From: CAVQEG01 sp963711465
Lineage (GTDB): Bacteria > Bacteroidota > Ignavibacteria > OLB7
Reading direction: 5' to 3'
Assembly (NCBI GenBank): GCA_963711465.1
Contig: CAVQEG010000001.1
Coordinates: forward strand, 310,001-374,000
DNA: 64,000 nt
Shown here: piece by piece, positions 18,254-27,451 of the stretch
How positions within the stretch are numbered: position 1 is the stretch's first letter
How the letters are laid out: every line of letters starts with the position of its first letter
The notes under the pieces: model-generated
Seen by the model: the letters and a program-made list of their open reading frames with translations, nothing else
Databases searched by the model: none
Told to the model about the DNA's origin: nothing
Program-made: the position numbers and the translations under genes

Positions 18254-18549
18254 CGACGGCACCTCCCTTCGAGCGCGGCAAGCACGTCGGCACGCCGGAA
18301 GAGTGTCCGACGAACGCCTTCCACCCGTACGGGCGTCAGGATTCCGCGTCGGCACATTCCGTGAAGGCTTGGCAGGGAGACGTGAAGGATCGCGGCGGCT
18401 TCCGTCCTCGTGACAAGGTCGTCAGGAGCGGGCGGCGGTGCCGTCGGCTCTTCTGGTCGTTTGCGCTCCTCGAGCTTTGAGGCGACGGACTCCGCGATCA
18501 GTGCGCAGAGGTCGTCGACGGGTACGGGGGTGAGAATCAGTTCGTTCAT
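18250..18549 (-). CDS. Excisionase-like helix-turn-helix protein
   Basis: A ~99-residue protein. The second half has the HTH_17/MerR-like fold seen in excisionases and phage regulators: LVTRTEAAAILHVSLPSLHGMCRRGIL, then a wing with VRRTLFRRADVLAAL. The first half is a short helix rich in Glu and Lys plus a Pro-rich linker. The start ATG 18549 is the first Met before the conserved region. Its stop overlaps the start of the AAA_25 ATPase (ATGA). Small DNA-binding proteins placed before a RepA-like gene commonly act as excisionase or repressor in integrative elements. No integrase accompanies it here, so excision would need one supplied in trans. Confidence 0.8.
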   Translation of the reverse strand: MNELILTPVPVDDLCALIAESVASKLEERKRPEEPTAPPPAPDDLVTRTEAAAILHVSLPSLHGMCRRGILTPVRVEGVRRTLFRRADVLAALEGRCRR

Positions 18550-18692
18550 TGCGGTTCGTCTCGTTTGTGAGAGTGTGCCGCAATAAGGGAGGGACAGAAC
18601 CGGGGGGCGCAAGGGGGGACATGTCCTAACGATTGTCCCCCCTCGACGTCTTCTCGTTCTTCCGTGCCTCGTTGTACGTCTTACGCGCTCTC

Positions 18693-18770
18693 TGAGGTAC
18701 TCCCCATTCACCGGACAGAAAGGCCGGTGAGTGAGGTACTCCCCATTCACTGGACAGAAAGGCCGGTGAG
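18693..18770. repeat. Tandem duplication of a 39-bp IS3-type terminal sequence
   Basis: Two head-to-tail 39-bp units (18693-18731 and 18732-18770) differ at one base. Each begins TGAGGTACTCCCCATTCA and continues into GGACAG, the look of IS3-family terminal inverted repeats, followed by AAAGGCCGGTGAG. Within the unit, CACCGG and CCGGTG can form a small hairpin. The segment 18550-18865 holds no gene other than these ends. Confidence 0.7.
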
Positions 18771-18865
18771 TAAAGGTGGGTCGGGTTGACGTTCTAACCC
18801 TGGTGACGAGCCGATGGGAATCGTGTCGCCGAGGCAATCACGGTCGCCGATATTCACCGGTGGCA

Positions 18866-19543
18866 CTACAGGTAATCCATGAGCCGCACCCATCCCGCTT
18901 TGGGGATGCCGCGTCGCAAGCGCAGCGGACGCGGAGCGCGGGCCACCGTCGCTGGCATTGCGCCTCGATTCAGGCACTCGCCAGGTACAGCTCCGCTGGG
19001 CTCGCGCCGCGGAGCGAGGAGTGGCGGCCTGGTCGTGTTGAAGTGCCGCATGTACGGCTCGGTTCCGCTGTAGAGCTCCGCACCGTTCTCTGGCAGGCAA
19101 AGGTACAGGTGCTTGTAGCTCCGCCAGAACCGCTCGATGACCACGTTGTCCAGCGCACGCCCGCGATCATCCATGCGGTTGGCGATGCCGTTGTCGATCG
19201 GAATGCTCGTGAAGCTGTGCGCCGTGAACTGGCCGGCCTGATCGGTGTTGAAGATCTCCGGCCATCCGTACCGCGACAGCGCGCGCGAGAGCGCCTCGCG
19301 GCAGAAGCTGTTGTCCAGCGAGTTGGAGATCTCCCGGCTGAGGAGGAATCCCGTGCACCAGTCGACGATCGCCGTCAGGTTTAGGAAGTAGCGCGGCATC
19401 GGGATGCAGGTGCTGTCCGTGCTCCAGACCTGCTGCGGTCGCTCGATTCCGACGCCCCGCGGCAGATACGGATACACCGTGTGATCGCGGCCCTTCCTCG
19501 GCTTCGACAGCGACGGTCCCGGCACCACGCCCTCTGGGCCCAC
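18866..19543 (-). pseudogene. IS3-family transposase OrfB, N-terminally truncated
   Basis: About 225 residues of a DDE integrase-core transposase (family length ~280-300). The beginning is missing. The frame starts in the linker GVVPGPSLSKP, then IERPQQVWSTDSTCIPM (first catalytic Asp), YFLNLTAIVDW, EIFNTDQAGQFTA (second Asp), and DNVVIERFWRSYK with the catalytic Glu. The C-terminal part shows NTTRPPLLAPRREP, in place of the usual R-x-H-S-x-L-x-x-x-TP pattern, and a long basic extension, so the 3' end may also be altered. OrfA and the far IS end are absent. The truncation point coincides with the 14-bp repeat of the tRNA end. It is unlikely to transpose. Confidence 0.8.
19530..19543 (+). repeat. 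Right attachment repeat (attR-like)
   Basis: An exact copy of CCCTCTGGGCCCAC from the tRNA-Ile2 3' end, 5.65 kb from the first copy. It overlaps the first codons of the truncated transposase frame on the opposite strand, so it could instead be a chance match in coding sequence. Confidence 0.55.
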
Positions 19544-19586
19544 ATACCGTCGCGAACTACCATCAGTACGGTAAACCTCGTTCCTT

Positions 19587-19615
19587 GAAAATCGAAAGTT
19601 CGACTTTCGATTTTC
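19587..19615. promoter_or_regulatory. Perfect 13-bp inverted repeat upstream of the AAA/DUF4143 gene
   Basis: GAAAATCGAAAGT and ACTTTCGATTTTC flank a 3-nt spacer, 23 nt before ATG 19639. It is AT-rich in a GC-rich setting. It could be an operator, a transcript hairpin or an insertion scar; the sequence alone does not decide. Confidence 0.5.
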
Positions 19616-19638
19616 CAGAATCCGGCGTAGGTTCGGCC

Positions 19639-20808
19639 ATGGATCGAATCGATCGGCCGGATGCCATTGCCGCCGTGCGGCGCGCCTTCGCGGTGCACCC
19701 TGCAGTCGCGTTGGTCGGACCGCGACAGGCGGGCAAGACGACGCTTGCGCGAATGGTGGGAGCTTCCGACGGCACCGTCCACTACTTCGACCTCGAGCGT
19801 CCCGTCGACCGGCGCCGGCTCGCTCGTCCCGAGAGTACGCTCGCGCACCTCGATGGCCTGGTGATCATTGACGAGATCCAGCGGGAACCGGAGCTGTTCG
19901 ACGTACTTCGCTTTCTGATCGACCGCGAGGATTCCCGCGCGCAGTACATGCTCCTCGGCAGCGCATCGCCACACCTCATGCGCGGTGCCTCCGAGTCGCT
20001 CGCGGGACGGGTCGGGATCGTTGACCTCGGTGGCTTCACCATCATTGACGTCGGCCCCGAGCACTGGGGTCGATTATGGAACCGGGGCGGATTCCCGCGA
20101 TCGTATCTCGCCGCAAGCGACGAGGCCTCGGCGAACTGGCGCGCGAGCTTCGTTCGGACGTTTCTGGAACGGGACATTCCGCAGCTCGGCATCTCCATCC
20201 CGGCCGATCGCCTCCGACGCTTCTGGTCGATGGTGGCGCATTTTCACGGACAGGTCTGGAATGCCGCCGAGTTTGCGCGGGCACTCGGGACGAGTGAACC
20301 AACCGCTCGATCGTATCTCGACATACTTTCCGGCGCGTACGTCGTTCGCGTCCTCGCCCCCTGGTATGAGAATCTGAAGAAGCGTCAGGTGAAGGCGCCG
20401 AAGGTGTACGTACGCGATTCCGGGCTTCTTCACTCCATCCTCCAGATCGATACGCCGGCAGAGCTCCAGGGCCACCCGAAGGTCGGAGCGTCCTTCGAGG
20501 GGTTCGTGATCGAACAACTGCTGGGCATGATCGGGCGGCATTCGACCAACGCCTACTATTGGGCAACTCATGCCGGAGCAGAACTCGACCTGATGCTGAT
20601 CGCCGGAGGAAAGCGATATGGCGTCGAAGTGAAGTTGAGCGACGCTCCGGCAGCAACACGTTCGATGCGCACTGCCTTCGCTGACCTGGCATTGGAGCAC
20701 CTCTGGGTCATCTTTCCCGGCAGCGAGCGATACGGCATCGACGACGAAATCACCGCGCTGCCGGTCACCGAACTCGCGACGGTGGCTGCGGTCGTGGCTG
20801 CGGGATAA
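19639..20808 (+). CDS. AAA-family ATPase with C-terminal DUF4143 domain
   Basis: A ~389-residue P-loop ATPase. Walker A is LVGPRQAGKTTLAR and the Walker B-like segment is GLVIIDEIQREPEL; the arginine-containing sensor strand YMLLGSASPHLM follows. The second half (FVRTFLERDIPQLG, then a winged helix, and YVRDSGLLHSIL, FEGFVIEQLL, AELDLMLIAGGKRYGVEVKLS) is the DUF4143 region, related to restriction-endonuclease-like folds. The family is widespread, often near mobile elements, with no settled function. The reading frame extends 54 nt upstream through the palindrome, but ATG 19639 begins the conserved part. It lies immediately before the Rhs array, just outside the tRNA-linked element. Confidence 0.9.
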   Translation: MDRIDRPDAIAAVRRAFAVHPAVALVGPRQAGKTTLARMVGASDGTVHYFDLERPVDRRRLARPESTLAHLDGLVIIDEIQREPELFDVLRFLIDREDSRAQYMLLGSASPHLMRGASESLAGRVGIVDLGGFTIIDVGPEHWGRLWNRGGFPRSYLAASDEASANWRASFVRTFLERDIPQLGISIPADRLRRFWSMVAHFHGQVWNAAEFARALGTSEPTARSYLDILSGAYVVRVLAPWYENLKKRQVKAPKVYVRDSGLLHSILQIDTPAELQGHPKVGASFEGFVIEQLLGMIGRHSTNAYYWATHAGAELDLMLIAGGKRYGVEVKLSDAPAATRSMRTAFADLALEHLWVIFPGSERYGIDDEITALPVTELATVAAVVAAG

Positions 20809-20830
20809 GCGGCCCAGCTTCGGCAGTTCG

Positions 20831-23143
20831 ATGCCGTGGAAAACCACACGTGAAGTCGCCAATACTGCATCGCCGTTCGATCCGACCTCCGGCATCGCGG
20901 CGAGCTATCACCTGCAGCCGACGAAGGACCTGTACAACGGGAACATCGCGGCGTGGACGTCGTTCATCCAGCCGTCGCCTCCGCCAAGCCCGCCGACGCT
21001 GCCCCCGGCACTGGAGAATCTTACCGGCTACACGTACGAGTACGACGTGCTGAACCGGTTGCTCCAGGCGGACTTCAAGAGCTACAGTGGCGGGGCATGG
21101 ATCGATCCCGGGGCGATGTACAACGCGTCGTATTCGTACGATCCGAACGGGAACATCCGGACGCTGACGCGCGATGGATCGCAGTCGAATCCGGGTCCGA
21201 TGGACAACCTGACCTACCAGTACGAGCAACAGCCTGTGACAGGTGAGGAAAGCAACCGACTGCAGCACCTGGTCGAGAGCGCCCCGCCGACACCGATCAT
21301 CGGCGACCTCGAAGCGCAGCCGATCCAACAGAACTACTCCTACGACGAGATCGGGGAGCTGACCGGTGATCAGTCCGAGAGCATTTCGAGCATCTCGTGG
21401 ACGACCTACGGCAAGGTGGCATCGGTGTCGAAGCCGAACTAGACGATCGAGTTCCTGTACGACGCGCAGGGAAACCGCGTGCGCAAGCGCGTCTACGATC
21501 CGGCAAACCCGACCGACATGGCGGAGACCTACTACGTATACGAAGCGGGCGGCAAGGTGGTGGCGATCTACGAGAACTGCGTGGAGCCGGCGCCGCCGGG
21601 AGAAGAGCCGGACTCTGATGATGATGGCGTACCCGACGCCTGCGATCCCGATCCGAACAACGGCGAAGTTCCTCCACCGGGCGGCGACAGCGATGGCGAC
21701 GGCATTCCGGATGAATTCGATCCGTGCCCATGCACAGCGGGACCAGAGGGAGATCAGGATTCCGACGGCATCCCGGACGCAACTGATCCGAATCCCTGCG
21801 AGCCGAGCTGCGCCGAGCCGTACAACCTCGTCGAATGGGTGATCTACGGCAACGCCGCACAGGGACGAATCGCCGAAGGGAAGCCCTCGAACATCAGCCG
21901 ACCTGCGTCAACGGGCACGCCGATTACCGAACCCGAGGAGACATTCACGCGAATCCTCGACGAGAAGTACTACGAGCTGAAGGATCACCTTGGCAACGCC
22001 CGCGTGGTGGTCTCGGACATGAAGCAGCCGACGACCGAATCCGGGTTGGCGCCGTTCGCCGCGGTGCTGAGTTCGTATGCGAACTACTACCCGTATGGCA
22101 TGATGCAGCCGGATCGGAGTTGGGAGGGTGAGGAGTGGCGGTATGGGTTTAATGGGAAGGAGATGGATCACGAACTGACGTCGCAGGGGGATTCCTACGA
22201 CTACGGGATGCGGATGTACAACGCAGGCGTCGGCAGGTTCCTTTCGGTCGATCCGCTGTCGGACAAGTTTCCGTGGTGGAGCCCGTATCAGTTCGCCGGG
22301 AACATGCCGATTCACATGATTGATCTGGACGGCTTGGAGCCTGCCGACCCCCAAGCCAACTCTAGCGCAAACGGTCAACAGATCAAATCCACCGACGAGC
22401 CTGTTACCGGTGAACGTGGGCTAGAGACTCTACGGGCGTGCATTCACGCCGAACTCAACGGTAATTCCCAAGCCCCGATACCGGCGCCGACGCCATCAAC
22501 CTTGACGGTTACGCTTACAAGACTCTCGCAGACAAATACAGTTGCGTCCGCCCTCCAGACAGAGGAATACGTTCGCCGAAACGGAGATGCCATTCTGGCT
22601 GCTGCCAGTAGTGGCGAACGGATCGTGATAACTCGTAACATCGTCCGGTCGGTTCCGCCTACGGTGCGCAAAGTGACCGGACTCGGGGTTACTGCGACGC
22701 AGCGTGCGATTCAAGCGGCGGACAATGAACTTGCCGCCGTTAGATTGCTATCCAAAGCCGGGAAGGCTCTCGGTGTCGCAAGCGTTGGCATTGGCGTTGT
22801 CCAAGTGCTCAACGGCGACGAGGCTTGGCAGAAAGGCGTGCTGGATGCGGCGATTACTACTGCCGCTCTGGTTGGATCGCCAGTCGTTGCTGTCGGTGCA
22901 ACGATATATTTCATTGTTGACGCCACGGTTGGCTGGGATGTTGTTGCCGCCAGGATTGATGGGGCGCTGTCCCATTTGGGAACCACGGACGAAATGCTGC
23001 AAACGACTGCCCAGGACAATTCTACCCAACTGCGCAATCCACAGGACGTGACCGATGTGAAACCCCGAACAAGAGGAGCATCATTGGACTCCGCGTATCC
23101 GCGACGACTGCAAGATGCGACTGCCGTGCAACCAATCAGATAG
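20831..23143 (+). pseudogene. Rhs core copy 1 with toxin tip CT1; in-frame TAG
   Basis: The frame runs 20831-23143 (about 770 residues) but is interrupted by TAG at 21440-21442, where copies 2, 3, 4, 5 and 7 have CAG (Gln before TIEFLYDAQGN). The N-terminal end is truncated at FDPTSGIAASYHLQP, fused to unrelated sequence after the AAA gene. Domains in order: YD-repeat part; thrombospondin-3-like spacer of variant A (DSDDDGVPDACDPDP, DSDGDGIPDEFDP) at ~21580-21815; the Rhs-associated core ending with FLSVDPLSDKFPWWSPYQFAG and DLDGLE at ~22340; and CT1 (~22341-23143). CT1 is Ala/Val-rich with long hydrophobic helices (ALGVASVGIGVVQVL, AAITTAALVGSPVVAVGATIYFIV), suggesting a membrane-acting toxin. 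No enzyme motif is seen. A start after the stop (GTG near 21479) could still give a tip-containing product. Confidence 0.85.
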
Positions 23144-23150
23144 GTTAACG

Positions 23151-23591
23151 ATGGAGGCAACGATTGGCATTAATCAACATGCCTGGATCATCATTCTCGC
23201 GTTTGGCTTGTGCGTGGGAATTCATGTTAAGTGGGGAACGGACATCTACTACTTCTTCTTTGAAGATTTCCGAAGCGATCCCGATAGGTCGACTCGATAT
23301 CTTGATTCAGCCGTTCGACTTACGTTTATCCAATGGATGTCGATCTCGGGCTTGGTACTCGGCGTCGGTCGCTGGCAGCTGCCCCATAACGAAATGTACG
23401 TTGTCTCCATTACCATCGGAGCAAGTTTGTTTAGTATCAACTATTATTACTATAAGCAGCGGTTCGCAAAGAAATATCGCGTTGCGTCACGGGCACGACG
23501 GAAACTAATTGTGACTATATACGTGATATGTGTGTCGGGAATCCTTCCGCTGGGTAATGCTATCCATCAGGCAGACAAATTGAGTCCGTAA
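23151..23591 (+). CDS. Predicted membrane immunity protein for tip CT1
   Basis: A ~146-residue protein starting 7 nt after the CT1 stop codon. Four hydrophobic segments are visible: WIIILAFGLCVGIHV, FIQWMSISGLVLGVG, VVSITIGASLFSINYYYY and LIVTIYVICVSGILPLG, with basic loops between (for example RVASRARRKL). I recognise no family. Its place directly after a toxin tip, its small size and its low GC content match Rhs immunity genes, and a membrane location fits the hydrophobic tip CT1. ATG 23151 is preferred over an upstream in-frame start inside the tip coding sequence. Confidence 0.75.
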   Translation: MEATIGINQHAWIIILAFGLCVGIHVKWGTDIYYFFFEDFRSDPDRSTRYLDSAVRLTFIQWMSISGLVLGVGRWQLPHNEMYVVSITIGASLFSINYYYYKQRFAKKYRVASRARRKLIVTIYVICVSGILPLGNAIHQADKLSP

Positions 23592-23642
23592 TTTCTCAAC
23601 ATCGCTCCAATAGTGCGTCGCGCGTTGAGGAGTGGGTCGTTC

Positions 23643-25799
23643 ATGTCAGCGGTTCGTGCCTCAAGCTTTCACCTGCAGCCGACGAAGGACCTGTACAACG
23701 GGAACATCGCGGCGTGGACGTCGTTTATCCAGCCGTCGCCCCCGGCAATCCCGCCGACGCTGCCCCCGGCACTGGAGAACCTGACCGGCTACACCTACGA
23801 ATACGACGTCTTGAACCGTCTGCTCCAGGCGGACTTCAAGAGCTACAGTGGCGGGGCATGGATCGATCCCGGGGCGATGTACAACGCGTCGTATTCGTAC
23901 GATCCGAACGGGAACATCCGGACGCTGACGCGCGATGGATCGCAGTCGAATCCGGGTCCGATGGACAACCTGACCTACCAGTACGAGCAACAGCCTGTGA
24001 CAGGTGAGGAAAGCAACCGACTGCAGCACCTCGTTGAGAGTGCACCGTCGCCATCGCCAATCATCGGCGATCTCGAAGCGCAGCCAATCCAGCAGAACTA
24101 CTCCTATGACGAGATCGGGGAGCTGACCGGCGACCAGTCCGAGAGCATCACGAACATCGCATGGACGACCTACGGCAAGGTGGCATCGGTGTCGAAGCTG
24201 AACCAGACCATCGAGTTCCTGTACGATGCGCAGGGAAACCGCGTGCGCAAGCGCGTCTACGATCCGGCGAATCCGACCGACATGGCGGAGACCTTCTACG
24301 TCTACGAGGCAGGCGGCAAGGTGGTGGCGATTTACGAGAATTGCGTGGACGAGGAGCCGACGCCGCATCCGGATTCCGATGGAGACGGATTCACCGATGA
24401 CGTGGACAACTGTCCGTGCGTGTACAACCCCGACCAGCTGGATTCCGACGGTGATGGCGTTGGGGATGCGTGCGACCAGTTCCCGGGCGCACCCGATCCA
24501 CCGCCCGATTGTGACGGTGACGGCATTCCAAACAGTGAGGATCTCTGTCCGACGGTGGCGCAGGCGGCACCGGACGACCAGGACGGCGATGGATTCCCGG
24601 ACGAGGTGGATCAATGCCCGTGCGTGGCGAGCGAGACGATCGACTGCAGCTGCGTCGAGCCATACAACCTCGTCGAATGGGTGATCTACGGGAATGCGGC
24701 ACATGGGCGCGTTGCGGAAGGCAAGCCCTCGAACATCAGCCGACCGGCGTCAGAAGGAACACCGATCGCTCAACCTGTGGAGACGTTCACGCGAATCCTC
24801 GATGAGAAGTACTACGAGCTGAAGGACCACCTTGGCAACGCCCGCGTGGTCGTCTCGGACATGAAGCAGCCGACGACCGAATCCGGGTTGGCGCCCTTTG
24901 CGGCGGTGCTGAGTTCGTATGCGAACTACTACCCGTATGGCATGCTGCAGCCGGATCGGAGTTGGCAGGGTGGGCAGTGGCGGTATGGGTTCAATGGGAA
25001 GGAGATGGATGATGAGTGGAGCAATGCCGGCGGCGGAGTGCCGGTCACTGGCAACGCGTACGACTTTGGATTCAGAGTCTACGAGACACGGCTGGCGCGC
25101 TGGATATCGACTGACCCCTGCGAGTTCAAATACCCAGCAATTTCGCCATATGCATTTGTCGCCAACAATCCGATCCTCCGCATCGACCCCGACGGAAGAA
25201 AATTCACATACGCATCTGAGGAACTCCGTTCGGCGGTTGAGGCAGTGATCCGATACGTCGAACAACATCATGAAGAGTGGGGGCGCCGCCTACGCTACTT
25301 GGCAGAGAGTCCAGATTTCACCATTCATATTGCCCTGCCGTATAATTTTGCTGGTGATGATATTCACTTCGACAATCCAGATACATATACTGGCGTTCCG
25401 ACGATCCGTTGGAATCCCGAACTGGGATACGAATACGGAGTCGAGGTCAACGGCGAGACGGTGATTCAGCGGATTAGTCCAGCGATCACGTTCGTAGACG
25501 AGGCAAGTGGTGCTTGGTTCGTGTTTGGCCCAGACGATAACGGAGAACCACCGTCCCAAGATGAGTTGAAACACCGTAATTTTCAATGGGATAAGGGAAA
25601 TATACGGGGCGTTGATCCGGACTACGACACCAAGAACGAGCGTAGGTCTGTCGACGACGCATACGATGTTGCAAAAGCCGCCGGTGAAGTGAAATACAAG
25701 CGTCAATCACATAAGAGAGACGGTGGGCGCGGTACAATCAAAACATCTGGCGTGACGTCAAACGTTCCCGCTCAGGAGGAGAGTGATACCAGTGAATAG
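23643..25799 (+). CDS. Rhs core copy 2 with toxin tip CT2
   Basis: About 718 residues, uninterrupted. The core begins at SSFHLQPTKDLYNG after a short non-homologous lead. The thrombospondin-3-like spacer is variant B (DSDGDGFTDDVDNCPCVYNPDQ, DSDGDGVGDACDQFPG, DGDGIPNSEDLCP, DGDGFPDEVDQCPC). The core ends with RIDPDGR at ~25197. CT2 (~200 residues) contains FTIHIALPYNFAGDD, ISPAITFVDEASGAWFVFG and a C-terminal NERRSVDDAYDVAKAAGEV. The spacing recalls metallopeptidase-type tips, where an HExxH helix follows 'SPAI' and a late Glu-rich segment follows, but the histidines are absent (DEASGA). The activity is therefore unknown and the resemblance weak. The lipoprotein immunity gene overlaps its stop. 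An upstream GTG at 23613 is an alternative start. Confidence 0.88.
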   Translation: MSAVRASSFHLQPTKDLYNGNIAAWTSFIQPSPPAIPPTLPPALENLTGYTYEYDVLNRLLQADFKSYSGGAWIDPGAMYNASYSYDPNGNIRTLTRDGSQSNPGPMDNLTYQYEQQPVTGEESNRLQHLVESAPSPSPIIGDLEAQPIQQNYSYDEIGELTGDQSESITNIAWTTYGKVASVSKLNQTIEFLYDAQGNRVRKRVYDPANPTDMAETFYVYEAGGKVVAIYENCVDEEPTPHPDSDGDGFTDDVDNCPCVYNPDQLDSDGDGVGDACDQFPGAPDPPPDCDGDGIPNSEDLCPTVAQAAPDDQDGDGFPDEVDQCPCVASETIDCSCVEPYNLVEWVIYGNAAHGRVAEGKPSNISRPASEGTPIAQPVETFTRILDEKYYELKDHLGNARVVVSDMKQPTTESGLAPFAAVLSSYANYYPYGMLQPDRSWQGGQWRYGFNGKEMDDEWSNAGGGVPVTGNAYDFGFRVYETRLARWISTDPCEFKYPAISPYAFVANNPILRIDPDGRKFTYASEELRSAVEAVIRYVEQHHEEWGRRLRYLAESPDFTIHIALPYNFAGDDIHFDNPDTYTGVPTIRWNPELGYEYGVEVNGETVIQRISPAITFVDEASGAWFVFGPDDNGEPPSQDELKHRNFQWDKGNIRGVDPDYDTKNERRSVDDAYDVAKAAGEVKYKRQSHKRDGGRGTIKTSGVTSNVPAQEESDTSE

Positions 25800-26319
25800 A
25801 TTAGTCGTGATACTATTGTTGGCGTCCACTTGTTCCTTCGTATCGTGCGTCGGGTCATCACGAAGTGCGGTTCGCAACCCGTTCGCATCGGACAGCTGCG
25901 GCGTATTGACGGTCGTCGTGTTCAACCGCAACTGGTCCTCTCAAAGCTTATCTCCTTTGGATGCGTCTGACCTTCTTGAAATGGCGCCGTACGTCACAGG
26001 CGACACGATATCCAGCCTTAAGTACCTCCTTGTCGATAGGCTGTATCGAAACACAGGGTCACGTGAAAGCGAACAAGATTACGCAGACGCAGCAACGCTC
26101 ATACTAATCAGTAGCCCAAAGTGCGGGCGGGATACGTTTGTGATTGGACACAACAGGGTTCTGGTGCATGCTGGACGATACTACCTGCCCGACCGCGCTG
26201 TCATGGAAGTGCTCATAGCAGGCATGTCGCCGTCGGCTTTGAAATATATGCCTTATGCGCTTTTTTGGTATTGGAATGATGATGAACTTAATCGCGGTTG
26301 GTGGCCTGAGCAGCAATAA
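25792..26319 (+). CDS. Putative lipoprotein immunity protein for tip CT2
   Basis: A ~175-residue protein that starts within the last codons of CT2 (GTG 25792; another GTG at 25783). The strong site AGGAGGA at 25774-25780 precedes it. The N-terminus is a lipoprotein signal (LVVILLLASTCSFVSC) with two possible lipobox cysteines. The mature part has no recognised domain. It is near identical to the gene at 38130-38657 until about 20 codons before the end. There the two diverge abruptly (KYMPYAL and GWWPEQQ here, HDMPYAL and GEWPEEQ there), the mark of a gene-conversion border. A periplasm-facing lipoprotein implies that CT2 acts in the periplasm or envelope. Confidence 0.78.
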   Translation: MNRLVVILLLASTCSFVSCVGSSRSAVRNPFASDSCGVLTVVVFNRNWSSQSLSPLDASDLLEMAPYVTGDTISSLKYLLVDRLYRNTGSRESEQDYADAATLILISSPKCGRDTFVIGHNRVLVHAGRYYLPDRAVMEVLIAGMSPSALKYMPYALFWYWNDDELNRGWWPEQQ

Positions 26320-26786
26320 ACTTTCTGCGTACGATTGTCGGTACGTGACGTGAATTCGTCGCTATCGCTTCGACGAATGATTTTGGCTGATTCGTCTCCG
26401 TGTGAGGCGAGCGAGTAAATCAACTGTGCGTCCGACTCCATGATTCCATGTCGTGACATGCGTATCGGAACGCATGCGTCGCGGGGCAACCGCCCATTGG
26501 AGAATGCGCGATTCCCGCTATCCGGGAGTTCCGTATTCATCGACAATCGCAGGCAGCCGACTCGGCGGTGCGGTATCTGCTTAAGAGTGGAGGGTTGAAC
26601 ACGTGGATTTGCGACTGATTCTTCAATGAGAGCCCTTCCGACCACATCGTGCGTCGCATCGACGCGCCGCTTTGATATGAACAAGACACTCCTTCAGCGT
26701 GTTGCGGGGCGAATGGATGCGGACCTTACAAATTTCCCCGATAACTGGTGGTTCTTAGATTCACGTATCGGACAAATCTATGGCCC
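26320..26786 (+). other. Degenerate linker with leader and toxin remnants, no gene
   Basis: The first ~350 bp are a diverged copy of 38658-39010. They include a decayed piece of the secreted leader gene (FIDNRRQ, then a stop before TWIC). From ~26687 the sequence instead matches the 3' end of toxin tip CT4 (32559-32640: DADLQMFPANWWF becomes DADLTNFPDNWWF here). The rest of that toxin is gone. No intact frame is present. Confidence 0.7.
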
Positions 26787-27296
26787 ATGATGCGCCGACC
26801 GATAGAGACGATTCTAATTGGGCTATTGATTCCGTTCATGGATTCTTGTGCAAGAGCAGTCAAAGAAGTTCCACCGCTGTGCGGAACATGGGAGACATTA
26901 CCCAAGCGTTCGGTCCGTCGGTGGGTTGAGCGGCGAGATGGGTTCCCATGGCTAGCAAGAAGTGTGGTTCTGCTTCCAGACCAATTTGCGTGTGTCTATA
27001 CCGTTAGCCCGGATCTCACGATAGTTGTTCTTGAGGACGAATCGTCGTCGGGCTTCAATCGTCGCATGTACAATGAGATTGTTGCAATTGACAGCGGAGT
27101 CTCGACGCATATAGGATTTCCCATGAGTGACAACTATCGCGTGGTCCAGATCGATGGAACTACTTATGTGTTTCTAACATATTGGTATCGGGGTTCGCGT
27201 GACGTAGTATTGGAATATGGTGACGGACAGTTTCGACTGTTAACTGATCAGCCGGCGGACGAAGGGATGGGCGCAGACACAACGGGCATCCATTAG
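26787..27296 (+). CDS. Orphan immunity-type lipoprotein, paralogue of the CT4 immunity protein
   Basis: A ~169-residue protein closely related to the gene at 32670-33179. The last ~50 residues are almost identical (YRVVQIDGTTYVFLTYWY, then a shared ending DEGMGADTTGIH), while the first half is divergent. The N-terminus has a basic start, a hydrophobic run (ILIGLLIPFMDSC) and a cysteine in lipobox position. The frame is open ~39 nt upstream, but ATG 26787 corresponds to the start of the paralogue. The cognate toxin is missing; only its last ~75-100 bp remain just upstream. Retained immunity without toxin is typical of orphan defence against kin. Confidence 0.75.
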   Translation: MMRRPIETILIGLLIPFMDSCARAVKEVPPLCGTWETLPKRSVRRWVERRDGFPWLARSVVLLPDQFACVYTVSPDLTIVVLEDESSSGFNRRMYNEIVAIDSGVSTHIGFPMSDNYRVVQIDGTTYVFLTYWYRGSRDVVLEYGDGQFRLLTDQPADEGMGADTTGIH

Positions 27297-27451
27297 GTCT
27301 GGTGGATTCGTCGTACAACAGTGCCGAGTGATCGAAGAGCATACCAATGCGGTCGGAATTGCGACGCGAACGTGATGTTATGATCCCTGCGCCTTGGCGT
27401 GAGGACGAACGCTTGTCATCACATTCCGCATTTTGTCAACTCTCAACAACC

